A stretch of DNA of 8,176 bases from the NCBI GenBank assembly GCA_036505615.1, contig DASXTB010000432.1:1-8176 (forward strand), given 5' to 3'. The translations under genes were made by a program, and so were the position numbers. The first letter of the stretch is position 1. Each line of letters starts with the position of its first letter. A model generated the notes under the pieces. It was not told the origin of the DNA. It saw nothing but the letters and a program-made list of their open reading frames with translations, and made no database searches. Below are positions 1 through 6,113 of this stretch, piece after piece. This DNA is from DASXTB01 sp036505615. Its GTDB lineage: Bacteria > Acidobacteriota > UBA6911 > JACQSX01.

Positions 1-60
1 TTTGGGACGGAGGCATCCATGGCTGCCGAACCTGACCGGACCGCTTGCGCGGTCGCTGGA

Positions 61-164
61 GTTTGGACATTTTCGGAGCGGAGAGACGGCCTGGGGGCCG
101 TCTCCTGCACGATGAAAGATTGCGCCGGAGACGGCCCACCGCCGTCTCTCCAAAATGTCCAAAC
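61..164. repeat. Nested inverted repeat, copy A (complete)
   Basis: The outer arms GTTTGGACATTTT (61-73) and AAAATGTCCAAAC (152-164) are perfect complements. The next inner arms, GGAGAGACGGC and its complement, continue the stem, with six extra bases (CGGAGC) on the left side. Inside are two further hairpins (83-104 and 128-148). The whole can therefore fold into a cloverleaf-like structure with two internal stems. Its right part (99-164) recurs at 234-300. A non-autonomous foldback or MITE-like repeat is the likeliest identity. A structured RNA is a weaker alternative. Confidence 0.65.
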
Positions 165-233
165 CCCAGGGCGCTCCGCGCCTGGGCACCCCCGGCTACT
201 GTTATTGGTCCGCTTCGCGGACGCCCCGTGGAG

Positions 234-300
234 CGTCTCCTGCACGATGAAAGATTGTGCGGGAGACGGCCCACCGGCCGTCTCTCCAAAATGTCCAAAC
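234..300. repeat. Direct repeat of 99-164, copy B (left arm missing)
   Basis: This segment repeats 99-164 almost base for base. It has the same CGTCTCCTGCACGATGAAAG run, two substitutions in the following stretch, one inserted G before the GGCCGTCTC arm, and the same AAAATGTCCAAAC end. Unlike copy A it lacks the left outer arm GTTTGGACATTTT, so it can form only the right internal hairpin. The copy spacing is about 135 bases. Truncation of one copy fits a decaying duplicated repeat. Confidence 0.75.
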
Positions 301-383
301 TCCAATTCCAGCAGTAAACTGCTGGGCTATTATCACGCCGTCCCTACGGGACGGAAACTGCCCACGATTCTCTAACACGAAAA

Positions 384-531
384 ATTTATGGATAATCCGG
401 GGTAACGCCGGGATCAAAAAGAACTGGAGCACCGAAGGCGCGGTATTCGATCCCTGCTTGATGCCGCGCCTTCGGCGCTCTGATCCTGTATTTCTTCCTA
501 TTCCCGCCTTGACCCCGGATTATTCACAAAT
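384..531. repeat. Foldback (long imperfect inverted repeat) element, about 150 bp
   Basis: The outer arms contain ATAATCCGGGGT (392-403) and its exact complement ACCCCGGATTAT (512-523), with similar flanking bases out to 384 and 531. The inner arms, GAGCACCGAAGGCGCGG (427-443) and its complement at 464-480, differ at one position and close on a 20-base loop. The middle of the arms is more divergent. No reading frame runs through it convincingly. It looks like a MITE-like or BIME-like foldback element, with no clear target-site duplication. Confidence 0.65.
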
Positions 532-548
532 CTTCGGTGAAAGACCTA

Positions 549-564
549 ACGCAAAGACGCAAAG
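549..564. repeat. Tandem 8-bp repeat ACGCAAAG x2
   Basis: Two exact, adjacent copies of ACGCAAAG lie at 549-556 and 557-564, just outside the foldback element ending near 531. Such short tandem units are common in intergenic DNA. No gene overlaps them, and I see no evidence of an origin or attachment site. Confidence 0.5.
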
Positions 565-621
565 CGGGTGAGGGCGAGTATGTGTGCTCTCTCCGGTCCC
601 AAAGTCCCGCGAAGGGATGTT

Positions 622-650
622 AAAAAAAAGGCGGAGATTTTCTCCGCCTT
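622..650 (-). terminator. Rho-independent terminator of the YxxG protein gene
   Basis: Read on the minus strand, a 10-bp perfect stem AAGGCGGAGA/TCTCCGCCTT (650-641 with 637-628) closes a three-base loop. A T-tract follows (A622-629 on the plus strand). This is a textbook intrinsic terminator. It lies about 90 bases downstream of the stop codon of the minus-strand gene at 740-1441 and in the correct orientation to end its transcript. A smaller CTCCC/GGGAG hairpin at 692-705 sits between the two. Confidence 0.85.
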
Positions 651-655
651 ATTTC

Positions 656-679
656 AAACCACAGCTACTGTGGTTTTTT
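656..679 (+). terminator. Rho-independent terminator, plus orientation
   Basis: A 9-bp perfect stem AAACCACAG (656-664)/CTGTGGTTT (668-676) with loop CTA is followed by TTT. It sits back to back with the minus-strand terminator at 622-650. Together they insulate the repeat field from the gene at 740-1441. No plus-strand gene is visible upstream within the window, so what it terminates is unclear. In the minus direction it lacks a long T-run. Confidence 0.65.
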
Positions 680-739
680 CAGAAATCGTCCCTCCCGAAA
701 GGGAGCATCAATCTCCGCCTACTTTGCTTGAGACTGAGG

Positions 740-1441
740 TCAGGGATTACGCCGGAAGATCCCGTCCCAGATTGAGCCGGTGTTTCGTCGGTAACCACCG
801 CGGCCACGGTACACTTCATCGTATCCTTGTTCAAATCCTGTTCGATATCCTGCCTGATAGTCGCGCTTATTTCCGTAGTTGGAGTGATAACCACGATCGG
901 CGTCGTTGTACCAGTCATGGCGTCTCAGGTCAGGAGCGCGGTTCTTGCTGTAATCGGACTGGCCTTTTTCCTGTCCGTCGCGATACCCCTGGTCGAAGCC
1001 CACATTGTACGCTTGGCCATATCCTTGCCCATATCCTCGGTTGCGATCCGGATAGGGATATCTAGAGCTGCCGCGATCACGATCTGGAGAAGGGTAACGG
1101 TCTGAATTTCGGCCAAAAACGCTACCACCGCGCCTGTCGTAACCTTCGCGGTAACCTATCTGGTAACCTTCTCGGTAACCCTTCTTATAGTCGCCCTTGT
1201 GGCTGACGTGAACGTCCTGGCCTGCATGTTTTAGTTCGCTGCTGTTGGGATCGTATCCGATGCCACGGTTGGAATCTTCCTCTCCATGGCGGAGCCCGTC
1301 GCGATGTCCGTCATTGTAGCCCATCCTATAAACGCTGTCTTTGCTTCCGTTTCCACGGTCATCATGGGCTAACGCAAACACACCGAATAAAAGCGCCAGC
1401 ACCGCAGTCGCGAAGATTTCCTTCCTCGTTATTAGCCTCAT
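740..1441 (-). CDS. Exported Tyr/Gly/Arg-rich protein with YxxG tetrad repeats, function unknown
   Basis: The gene encodes 233 residues. The start at 1441 is chosen because GGAGG (1446-1450) lies four bases upstream and the protein then opens with a clear signal peptide: basic MRLITRK, a hydrophobic stretch at residues 9-24, and an ALA cleavage site near 25. The reading frame stays open further upstream, but that extension would bury the signal. The mature part is very polar and low in complexity. It has four clusters in which Tyr (or His/Phe) and Gly recur every four residues: about 38-53, 85-102, 137-160 and 195-213, separated by Asp/Arg/Ser-rich linkers. There is no cysteine and no membrane helix after the signal. 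It is probably periplasmic or cell-surface. I recognise no characterised family. The terminator at 622-650 ends the transcript, which appears monocistronic. Confidence 0.8.
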   Translation of the reverse strand: MRLITRKEIFATAVLALLFGVFALAHDDRGNGSKDSVYRMGYNDGHRDGLRHGEEDSNRGIGYDPNSSELKHAGQDVHVSHKGDYKKGYREGYQIGYREGYDRRGGSVFGRNSDRYPSPDRDRGSSRYPYPDRNRGYGQGYGQAYNVGFDQGYRDGQEKGQSDYSKNRAPDLRRHDWYNDADRGYHSNYGNKRDYQAGYRTGFEQGYDEVYRGRGGYRRNTGSIWDGIFRRNP

Positions 1442-1512
1442 AGAACCTCCAAAGCTTACCTCTCTCGTTTTAGTTAGATGAGGAAAAAAACCGAATGTTT
1501 CAGATCGCGCGC

Positions 1513-1518
1513 TATAAT
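1513..1518 (+). promoter_or_regulatory. Consensus -10 box for a leaderless mutarotase transcript
   Basis: A perfect TATAAT lies seven bases before the ATG at 1526, so transcription would start at or right next to the start codon. No Shine-Dalgarno sequence precedes that ATG. I see no convincing -35 hexamer at the usual spacing. The promoter is therefore inferred from the -10 box and its position alone. Confidence 0.5.
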
Positions 1519-1525
1519 TTTGGCC

Positions 1526-1819
1526 ATGCAAAACTATGGTTTTATGGCCGGGCTGAAGCCCGAGTTTCGCGATGCCTACATCGACGCCCATAACAATATC
1601 TCGCCCGAGCTGGTTTCTCGGTACCACCGCGCCGGAGTGCACAGGATCCTGCTCTTTCTCCTGGACGGCTCTCTCTTCATGTACATGGAAGTAGACAACT
1701 TGGATGCGGCGCAAGCCGCGCTAGCCGAAGATCCGCTTGATATTGAATGGCAAAAGCGCGTCGGACGGATGAAAGATCCTGACTTCCGGAAGATGGAAGA
1801 GATCTTTCGCATGGAATGA
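1526..1819 (+). CDS. L-rhamnose mutarotase family protein (DUF718/RhaM-like)
   Basis: The gene encodes 97 residues, close to the roughly 104 of Escherichia coli RhaM. RhaM interconverts the alpha and beta anomers of L-rhamnose in the cytoplasm. From memory of the E. coli protein, Tyr18 and His22 (the active-site pair) fall at identical positions here (Y18, H22), followed by the shared N23, I25 and PEL at 27-29. RhaM's Trp26 is Ser here. A Trp remains at residue 75, where RhaM has WW. I start at 1526 because the 16 residues encoded upstream are not family-like and a TATAAT box lies directly in front. No other rhamnose gene is visible, so the true sugar is unproven. The gene is divergent from the YxxG protein gene. 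Confidence 0.75.
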   Translation: MQNYGFMAGLKPEFRDAYIDAHNNISPELVSRYHRAGVHRILLFLLDGSLFMYMEVDNLDAAQAALAEDPLDIEWQKRVGRMKDPDFRKMEEIFRME

Positions 1820-1848
1820 GCCAGCAGCCTTTAGGCACTTCTCGATGG

Positions 1849-1877
1849 TTGATTTCTTCTGCTTCTAGTGTCACTAT
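1849..1877 (+). promoter_or_regulatory. Putative promoter of the toxin-antitoxin operon
   Basis: TTGATT (1849-1854, four of six matches to TTGACA) and CACTAT (1872-1877, a weak -10) are separated by 17 bases. The -10 lies inside the palindrome at 1868-1884, so a repressor bound there would block polymerase. Transcription would begin around 1884, immediately before the antitoxin ATG, giving a leaderless message. This matches the absence of a ribosome-binding site. The call is based on position and weak hexamers only. Confidence 0.4.
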
Positions 1878-1884
1878 GTGACAC
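1868..1884. promoter_or_regulatory. Palindromic operator GTGTCAC-TAT-GTGACAC before the antitoxin
   Basis: A perfect 7-bp inverted repeat with a three-base spacer ends one base before the antitoxin ATG at 1885. Phd/YefM antitoxins bind palindromes in their own promoters, alone or with their toxin, to repress the operon. Position and symmetry make this the obvious autoregulatory site. Binding itself is inferred. Confidence 0.7.
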
Positions 1885-2115
1885 ATGAAGAAGACCAATG
1901 TCCGAGATCTGCATTTGAACACAAGCGCGATCATTAGTGAGGCTAGCAAGGGCGAAGTATTCGTCATTGAGAAACGCGGAGTTGCGGTAGCCGAGTTGCG
2001 ACCTCTTCGCCCCTTGCCGCCCGGTCGACGGCTCCCTAACAGAGAAGGGTTGATATCGAAATCTCGGCGTGTCAGAAGCGACAGCGGGCGGCTGCTTGAA
2101 GAGGATCGCTCGTGA
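1885..2115 (+). CDS. Phd/YefM-type antitoxin of a VapC-like toxin
   Basis: The gene encodes 76 residues. The N-terminal half (about 1-40) has the Phd/YefM fold signature: a short MKKTNVRDLHLN strand and turn, a helix, then the strand pair GEVFVIEKRGVAVAEL. This domain dimerises and binds operator DNA. The C-terminal half, rich in Arg, Pro and Ser, would be the flexible toxin-binding tail that is degraded to free the toxin. The start is fixed by the palindromic operator ending at 1884. The stop codon overlaps the next gene's GTG by four bases (GTGA, 2112-2115), which implies translational coupling. I give no gene symbol because Phd-family antitoxins pair with several toxin families. Confidence 0.85.
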   Translation: MKKTNVRDLHLNTSAIISEASKGEVFVIEKRGVAVAELRPLRPLPPGRRLPNREGLISKSRRVRSDSGRLLEEDRS

Positions 2116-2543
2116 GGCTTTACTTCGACACAGCTTACGTCGCGAAGTGTTATTTGAATGAACCGGATGGCAAGAATGTGAGAAAGTTCGCCAGGCGAGC
2201 AGACGGATTGTATTCCTCCAGTTGGTGCATCGCAGAGCTGGCCTGTGTATTCCAGCGCCACGTGCGCGAGAAGTCCATTACCCCGGATGAAGCTGCGAAG
2301 TTGCGACATATATTCTTGGAAGATGTGCGAAACAGTGTCTGGATTCTTTTTCCTGTTTCTGAGCGGCTGCTTTACCAAGTAGAGCTGCTGGTGGGAGGCT
2401 TGCCTCGAACCGCGTATCTGCGAGCTGGAGATGCAATCCACCTGGTTTCGGCAAAAGATGCAGGTTTTCAGGAAATATGGACCAATGACCGGCGTTTGCT
2501 GGAGGCTGCTCAGTATTTTGACATGGCAGGGAAGAGTGTGTAG
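2112..2543 (+). CDS. PIN-domain toxin (VapC-like ribonuclease)
   Basis: The gene encodes 143 residues, a full-length single PIN domain. The conserved acidic residues that bind Mg2+/Mn2+ are visible: D6 in the opening LYFDTAYV strand, E42 in CIAELACV, D107 in LRAGDAIHL, and D126 in WTNDRRL. VapC-type PIN proteins cleave RNA, often tRNA or rRNA, to stop growth when not held by their antitoxin. Which RNA this one would cut cannot be read from the sequence. Translation starts at GTG (2112), overlapping the antitoxin stop by four bases, a typical toxin-antitoxin arrangement. The active site appears intact, so the pair is probably functional. The gene converges on the kinase gene with a 40-base gap and no clear terminator between them. 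Confidence 0.88.
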   Translation: MRLYFDTAYVAKCYLNEPDGKNVRKFARRADGLYSSSWCIAELACVFQRHVREKSITPDEAAKLRHIFLEDVRNSVWILFPVSERLLYQVELLVGGLPRTAYLRAGDAIHLVSAKDAGFQEIWTNDRRLLEAAQYFDMAGKSV

Positions 2544-2583
2544 CGTCGACAGGGCCCTTGCCGCAAGGCATGCGCAGGCGCTT

Positions 2584-5286
2584 TTAGCGTCGCGGTAAGA
2601 TCTCTTCCAGCAACACCACGTCAGAATCGCCTTCACCCAGCGCGGCAAAGATGTATTTGCTGTCGGAAGACCATGATACACGCCGGGCGATGAAGGTGCG
2701 ACGTTGAGCAAAATCGGTGAGCTGGCGCATCGGTCCCCCCGCAGTCGGCAACGCCCAGATATTGGACACCGGGCCGTCACTGAGCATGATGGGGATCAGC
2801 CACTTGCCGTCGGGAGAAAGCACCTGGGAGAACGCGGGCTGCCACGCGGGAATCCGCCACCCCGGAATCTGAGCGAGAAGCTGTGACGGCCCGCTTTCAG
2901 GGCGCGCCGCACGGATTTCGAAATTAGAAATGCCGTTAATGTTGGCGAATTGGATGGCGTAATAAAGAACTCCGTTGGAATCAACAGCGGGGCTGAGGGC
3001 ATTGTCTGTCCGCACGATTGCCGGACTGCCTCCATTGGCGGTAATCTTTTCAATTTGGTATTTTCCGTTTCTGGAAACCGCGTAGTACAAAAAGTGCCCA
3101 TCAGGGGACCAGCACCCCCATCCACCGCGCTGGGCTACATTTCGGACATTGCTGCCGTCGGAGCTTACCAGCCAGAGGCCGAAGTCCCAACCCTGGAGGT
3201 TTCTGGTGGACACAAAAGCGATATCCTTTCCGGCCGGAGACCAGACAGGCACGCCAATGGCCACATCCGCATCTCGCTCGTAAGTGATCTGTCGAGCTCC
3301 GCTACCATCCAGTTTTGTTACCCATAGATTGCCGTGACCCCCGCTGTCGGAGAGATATACCAGCTCTTTGTTGTCGGGTGAGATCGAAGGCGTTTGGACC
3401 TGTCCGGTCTGCTCAGTGATCCGGACTCCTCGCCGGACATTGTCGGAGGGAGTTCCGTCGGTAGGGAACTTCCAAATATCGAACTTCATCGATATTCGGC
3501 TGGCCACTAGCGCGCCACCGCTTTTTAGGTCCGGATGAACATACGAGGCCTCACCGAAAGTCAGTTGTCGCGGAACGCTTTTGCCGAGACTGATTGTCCA
3601 GAGGTTAAAAGTTGGGAGGTAAAGAATCGTGTTTCCTCGTGCGGAACTGTAAATGATGCCGGAACTATCCGGCAACCAGCAAAATCCACGCATGAGCGTG
3701 CCTTCGTGGGTGATGGGGAAGGGATCGCCGCCCTGACTGGGCACAGCGAAGATATCACTTTCAAAAATCGTTTCGCGTTGATACGACAGCCATTTGTCGT
3801 CGGGTGACCATCGGATGTAACTGTATTTGTACCCGGGGGCCAGCCGCGCGACCGCGTGTGGGGTATAGACGTCCAAAGGCGATACCGCTATCTGTACGCC
3901 TTCGCTGTTTGGCTGAATAAAAGCTATCTTCTTTCCGTCATGACTGAGATCGGCGCCTTCCAGACTGTCAACAAGCCGGTGAGGCGCACCGCCGAGCGCC
4001 GAAATTTCCCATACCGTACCTTGTAATTCTGACCCGACCGGCGCTGTGAAATAGATTAGTGAATTAGAAAGCATCGACCATCGGGGAAACTGGTGGTTGA
4101 CGGGATCGTGTGTGATCTGCAAAGGAGGTCCACCAGCCAGAAGCCTCACCCAGATCTGCCATTTTCCACCAGTGTCGGCGGCAAATGCTACCGATTTGCC
4201 ATCGGGTGATATTGCTGGGAACTCCTCCAGGCCGGCGAAATCAGTCAAGCGTTGAACGCGAATCGGTTTAATTGGTGAACCCGTCGAACCTTCTGAAACG
4301 TTTCGCCATAACAGTGGCGCCGCGACAATTGCCGCGAGAATCAGAGTGGCTGCGACCCAAAAGCGCTCCCGGCTTTTCGCGCGCGGCGTCGTCGGTCCGG
4401 ATATCCCGGCCTGAGATCCTGTCGCTTCTATCCACTGGATTTCGTTCTTGATGTCGTGCGCGCTCTGCCAGCGGTCGTCTGGGTCTTTTGCCAAACACAC
4501 TGTGACGAGGTGGTCCAACGCCGCCGGGGTCATCGGCTGCAGAGACGAAATTGACGGCGGATCGTGCTCCAAAACAGCCGCAATCAGACTCGCCTGGCTC
4601 TTTGCTTCGAACGCCTTCTTACCGGTAGCCATTTCGTAGACGATTGCGCCGAAAGCGAAAATATCCGACCGCTCGTCGGCCTCTTTGCCCTCCAATTGCT
4701 CGGGGGACATATAGTAGAGAGTTCCCAAAATTGTCCCTTCTGCCGTCAGAGGTTGCCCAGCGGAAGTGGGAATGGCGGAGAGATTGGAAATTCCCGATCG
4801 TGCGGGCGATTCCTGCAGTTTCGCCAAGCCGAAATCGAGCAGCTTGGCTCCGGATTTCGTCAGCATGACGTTACCGGGTTTCAAGTCACGATGGATGACA
4901 CCCCGCCGATGCGCGGTGTCGAGGGCGTCGGCAATCTCTGTGGCATAACGCAGCAGTTGGCTCGCGGAAAAAGGACCTTTGGCCAGGCGGTCGGCCAGCG
5001 TCTGTCCCTCCAGGTATTCCATGACCAGATAATCGCTCTCCTGGTGGTGGCCAATGTCGTACAGAGCGCAAATATGGGGATGATTGAGGCTGGAAATCGC
5101 CCGTGCCTCCTGTTCCAGGCGCTGGCGCCTCTGGCTGTCGTCTGAAAGATGAAGCGGAAGAATCTTGATGGCGACGACTCGCTCCAGTCTCGTGTCCCGA
5201 GCTCGGTATACTTCGCCCATCCCACCTTCACCGAGAAGAGAAAGGATTTCGTACGGGCCTAAGCGGCTTCCTGGAGAAAGGGCCAT
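2584..5286 (-). CDS. Membrane Ser/Thr protein kinase with WD40-like beta-propeller sensor domain
   Basis: The gene encodes 900 residues. The N-terminal Hanks-type kinase domain (about 11-285) is complete: glycine-rich loop GEGGMGEV (19-26), catalytic Lys41 in VAIK, alpha-C Glu60, catalytic loop HRDLKPGN (132-139, an RD kinase), DFG (151-153) and SPE (194-196). A basic linker leads to one hydrophobic helix (about 310-327), which anchors the protein in the inner membrane. The remainder (about 340-895) carries repeated PD40/TolB-like blades with motifs such as SPDGKSVAF, SPDDKWLSY, SPDNKELVY and SPDGHFLYY. These predict a large extracytoplasmic propeller that senses a ligand or partner. This architecture is common in acidobacteria. 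Substrate and signal are unknown. It lies downstream of the DUF1326 genes on the same strand, but 133 bases separate them, so it probably has its own promoter. Confidence 0.93.
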   Translation of the reverse strand: MALSPGSRLGPYEILSLLGEGGMGEVYRARDTRLERVVAIKILPLHLSDDSQRRQRLEQEARAISSLNHPHICALYDIGHHQESDYLVMEYLEGQTLADRLAKGPFSASQLLRYATEIADALDTAHRRGVIHRDLKPGNVMLTKSGAKLLDFGLAKLQESPARSGISNLSAIPTSAGQPLTAEGTILGTLYYMSPEQLEGKEADERSDIFAFGAIVYEMATGKKAFEAKSQASLIAAVLEHDPPSISSLQPMTPAALDHLVTVCLAKDPDDRWQSAHDIKNEIQWIEATGSQAGISGPTTPRAKSRERFWVAATLILAAIVAAPLLWRNVSEGSTGSPIKPIRVQRLTDFAGLEEFPAISPDGKSVAFAADTGGKWQIWVRLLAGGPPLQITHDPVNHQFPRWSMLSNSLIYFTAPVGSELQGTVWEISALGGAPHRLVDSLEGADLSHDGKKIAFIQPNSEGVQIAVSPLDVYTPHAVARLAPGYKYSYIRWSPDDKWLSYQRETIFESDIFAVPSQGGDPFPITHEGTLMRGFCWLPDSSGIIYSSARGNTILYLPTFNLWTISLGKSVPRQLTFGEASYVHPDLKSGGALVASRISMKFDIWKFPTDGTPSDNVRRGVRITEQTGQVQTPSISPDNKELVYLSDSGGHGNLWVTKLDGSGARQITYERDADVAIGVPVWSPAGKDIAFVSTRNLQGWDFGLWLVSSDGSNVRNVAQRGGWGCWSPDGHFLYYAVSRNGKYQIEKITANGGSPAIVRTDNALSPAVDSNGVLYYAIQFANINGISNFEIRAARPESGPSQLLAQIPGWRIPAWQPAFSQVLSPDGKWLIPIMLSDGPVSNIWALPTAGGPMRQLTDFAQRRTFIARRVSWSSDSKYIFAALGEGDSDVVLLEEILPRR

Positions 5287-5303
5287 AGCTATGGTGGACG
5301 CGT

Positions 5304-5332
5304 ATTATGAACCGATCCAGCCGGAATTGGAA
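5304..5332 (-). promoter_or_regulatory. Putative promoter of the kinase gene
   Basis: On the minus strand, CATAAT (5309-5304, five of six matches to the -10 consensus) lies 17 bases downstream of TTCCAA (5332-5327, a weak -35). The predicted start is only about 11 bases before the kinase ATG at 5286, and no strong Shine-Dalgarno is seen. A perfect TTGACA also occurs at 5372-5367 on this strand, but I find no good -10 box at the right distance from it. Confidence 0.35.
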
Positions 5333-5419
5333 CAGAGAGGGTTAAAGAGAGTTTGGAAATGCCGGCTGTCAAATTTTTGAATTGCGCCAACCCGGAGGCG
5401 GTATTTTTTTGCGCAACGG

Positions 5420-6094
5420 TTATTCCCCAGAAGCCTTCACCGTAATCGTAAAGCCATTGGCTCGCTCCAACTTGTAGCTCCTGCCGAAACCGTTGTAGTA
5501 GTGGTCGGAGAAATAAAGCGCGAACGGAGAGTTCCAGTCAGCTCCGAGGTATTGGAGGTTCTGGATCTCTGTTGGCTTTTTCGGGTCGCTCCCGGCAAAA
5601 CGAGTCAGCGTTACTTCGCCTTTTCCGTTCAAAAGCTTGCCGTGAGCTCTTTTCCCATCGGGTGACATTTCCCAGACGATTTTGGATTCATCGAACTGCA
5701 GGGAATTCCACTGGAGAGGATAAATTTTTGCGAGCACTACAAGCAACGCCTCGCGCTGGGCTTTGGTCGTCGTCGGCTCGAAGGTAACCACAAGCCAACC
5801 TCCCCGGCCGTGGGCCCAGTTAGGCCCTAGGTCTCCGGACATCCAAAACTTCAGGCCGCTTAAATCCAACTCTCCGTATCGGCCGCGCGTCACCTTCGTT
5901 GCCATATTGAAGTTGCATGTGTGGTGGTCTCCGGTTCCCTGGTGAGAAGCATGGCCAAGAAAGTAGCAAGTGCAAAACAGCTCACAGGAACACGCTTCGA
6001 TGTAAGCCAGTTCCACATTCCAAGGTTTATTCGCAGCTTTAACGGCTGCCAATCCGAATAGTAAGAGCAAACTGAGGATTCTGAAGATTCTCAT
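5420..6094 (-). CDS. Exported DUF1326 family protein, paralogue 1
   Basis: The gene encodes 224 residues. A signal peptide spans about 1-20 (MRIFRILSLLLLFGLAAVKA, cleavage after A20), so the protein is exported. The rest matches DUF1326: the WNVELAYIEACSC opening, a CxCx3CxC motif (C35, C37, C41, C43), then a His-rich stretch (H48, H51, H57, H58) with HTC ending at C60. GRYGELDLSGLKFW follows, then the KAQREAL segment and a beta-rich C-terminus. The clustered Cys and His suggest metal binding or redox chemistry. That is inference, since the family has no settled function that I know of. There is no CxxCH heme-c motif. The start is supported by AGGAGA (6106-6101) seven bases upstream. It is the second gene of a probable operon with the paralogue at 6351-7142. 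Confidence 0.82.
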   Translation of the reverse strand: MRIFRILSLLLLFGLAAVKAANKPWNVELAYIEACSCELFCTCYFLGHASHQGTGDHHTCNFNMATKVTRGRYGELDLSGLKFWMSGDLGPNWAHGRGGWLVVTFEPTTTKAQREALLVVLAKIYPLQWNSLQFDESKIVWEMSPDGKRAHGKLLNGKGEVTLTRFAGSDPKKPTEIQNLQYLGADWNSPFALYFSDHYYNGFGRSYKLERANGFTITVKASGE

Positions 6095-6100
6095 GGTAGA

Positions 6101-6106
6101 TCTCCT
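6101..6106 (-). promoter_or_regulatory. Ribosome-binding site of DUF1326 paralogue 1
   Basis: AGGAGA on the minus strand sits about seven bases before the ATG at 6094. It lies only eight bases from the end of the foldback element (6114-6331), so the element has left the translation signal intact. Confidence 0.7.
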
Positions 6107-6113
6107 GTTTTTC

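Larger units (their letters stand above)
1..375. repeat. Gene-free field of short hairpins and a duplicated unit
   Basis: Open frames here are short, overlap on both strands, and match nothing recognisable, so I call no gene. The sequence is instead full of exact hairpins: GACCGC/GCGGTC (39-44/49-54), GAGACGGCC/GGCCGTCTC (83-91/96-104), GAGACGGC/GCCGTCTC (128-135/141-148), GTCCGC/GCGGAC (208-213/217-222), CCAGCAG/CTGCTGG (308-314/319-325) and CCGTCCC/GGGACGG (338-344/348-354). These resemble the REP/BIME-like intergenic palindromes of many bacteria. That family link is an inference, and no mobility gene lies nearby. Confidence 0.7.

Noticed and set aside
39..354. CRISPR array
   Set aside because: The repeats are two copies of one long unit plus unrelated hairpins. 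There are no regularly spaced short repeats with unique spacers, and no cas genes.
19..571. Several overlapping open frames of 76-118 codons in the left-end repeat field
   Set aside because: They overlap on both strands, contain the translated direct repeats, and show no domain, signal peptide or good ribosome-binding site. They are best explained as chance frames through GC-rich repeats.
2554..2585. CCTTG/CAAGG hairpin and GCGCAGGCGC-TTTT as a bidirectional terminator between toxin and kinase genes
   Set aside because: The first stem is only five base pairs without a T-run. The second has too small a loop to form a stable stem.
1677..2780. Long minus-strand frame of 367 codons spanning the mutarotase, antitoxin and toxin genes
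   Set aside because: It runs antisense through three recognisable plus-strand genes and into the end of the kinase gene. Its translation has no recognisable domain.
4564..5145. Plus-strand frame of 193 codons opposite the kinase domain
   Set aside because: It is an antisense shadow of the kinase domain, whose catalytic motifs on the minus strand are unmistakable.
5382..5416. TTGCGC/GCGCAA inverted repeat with a T-run as terminator of DUF1326 paralogue 1
   Set aside because: The arms are six bases with a 23-base spacer, and the T-run lies inside the loop rather than after the stem.
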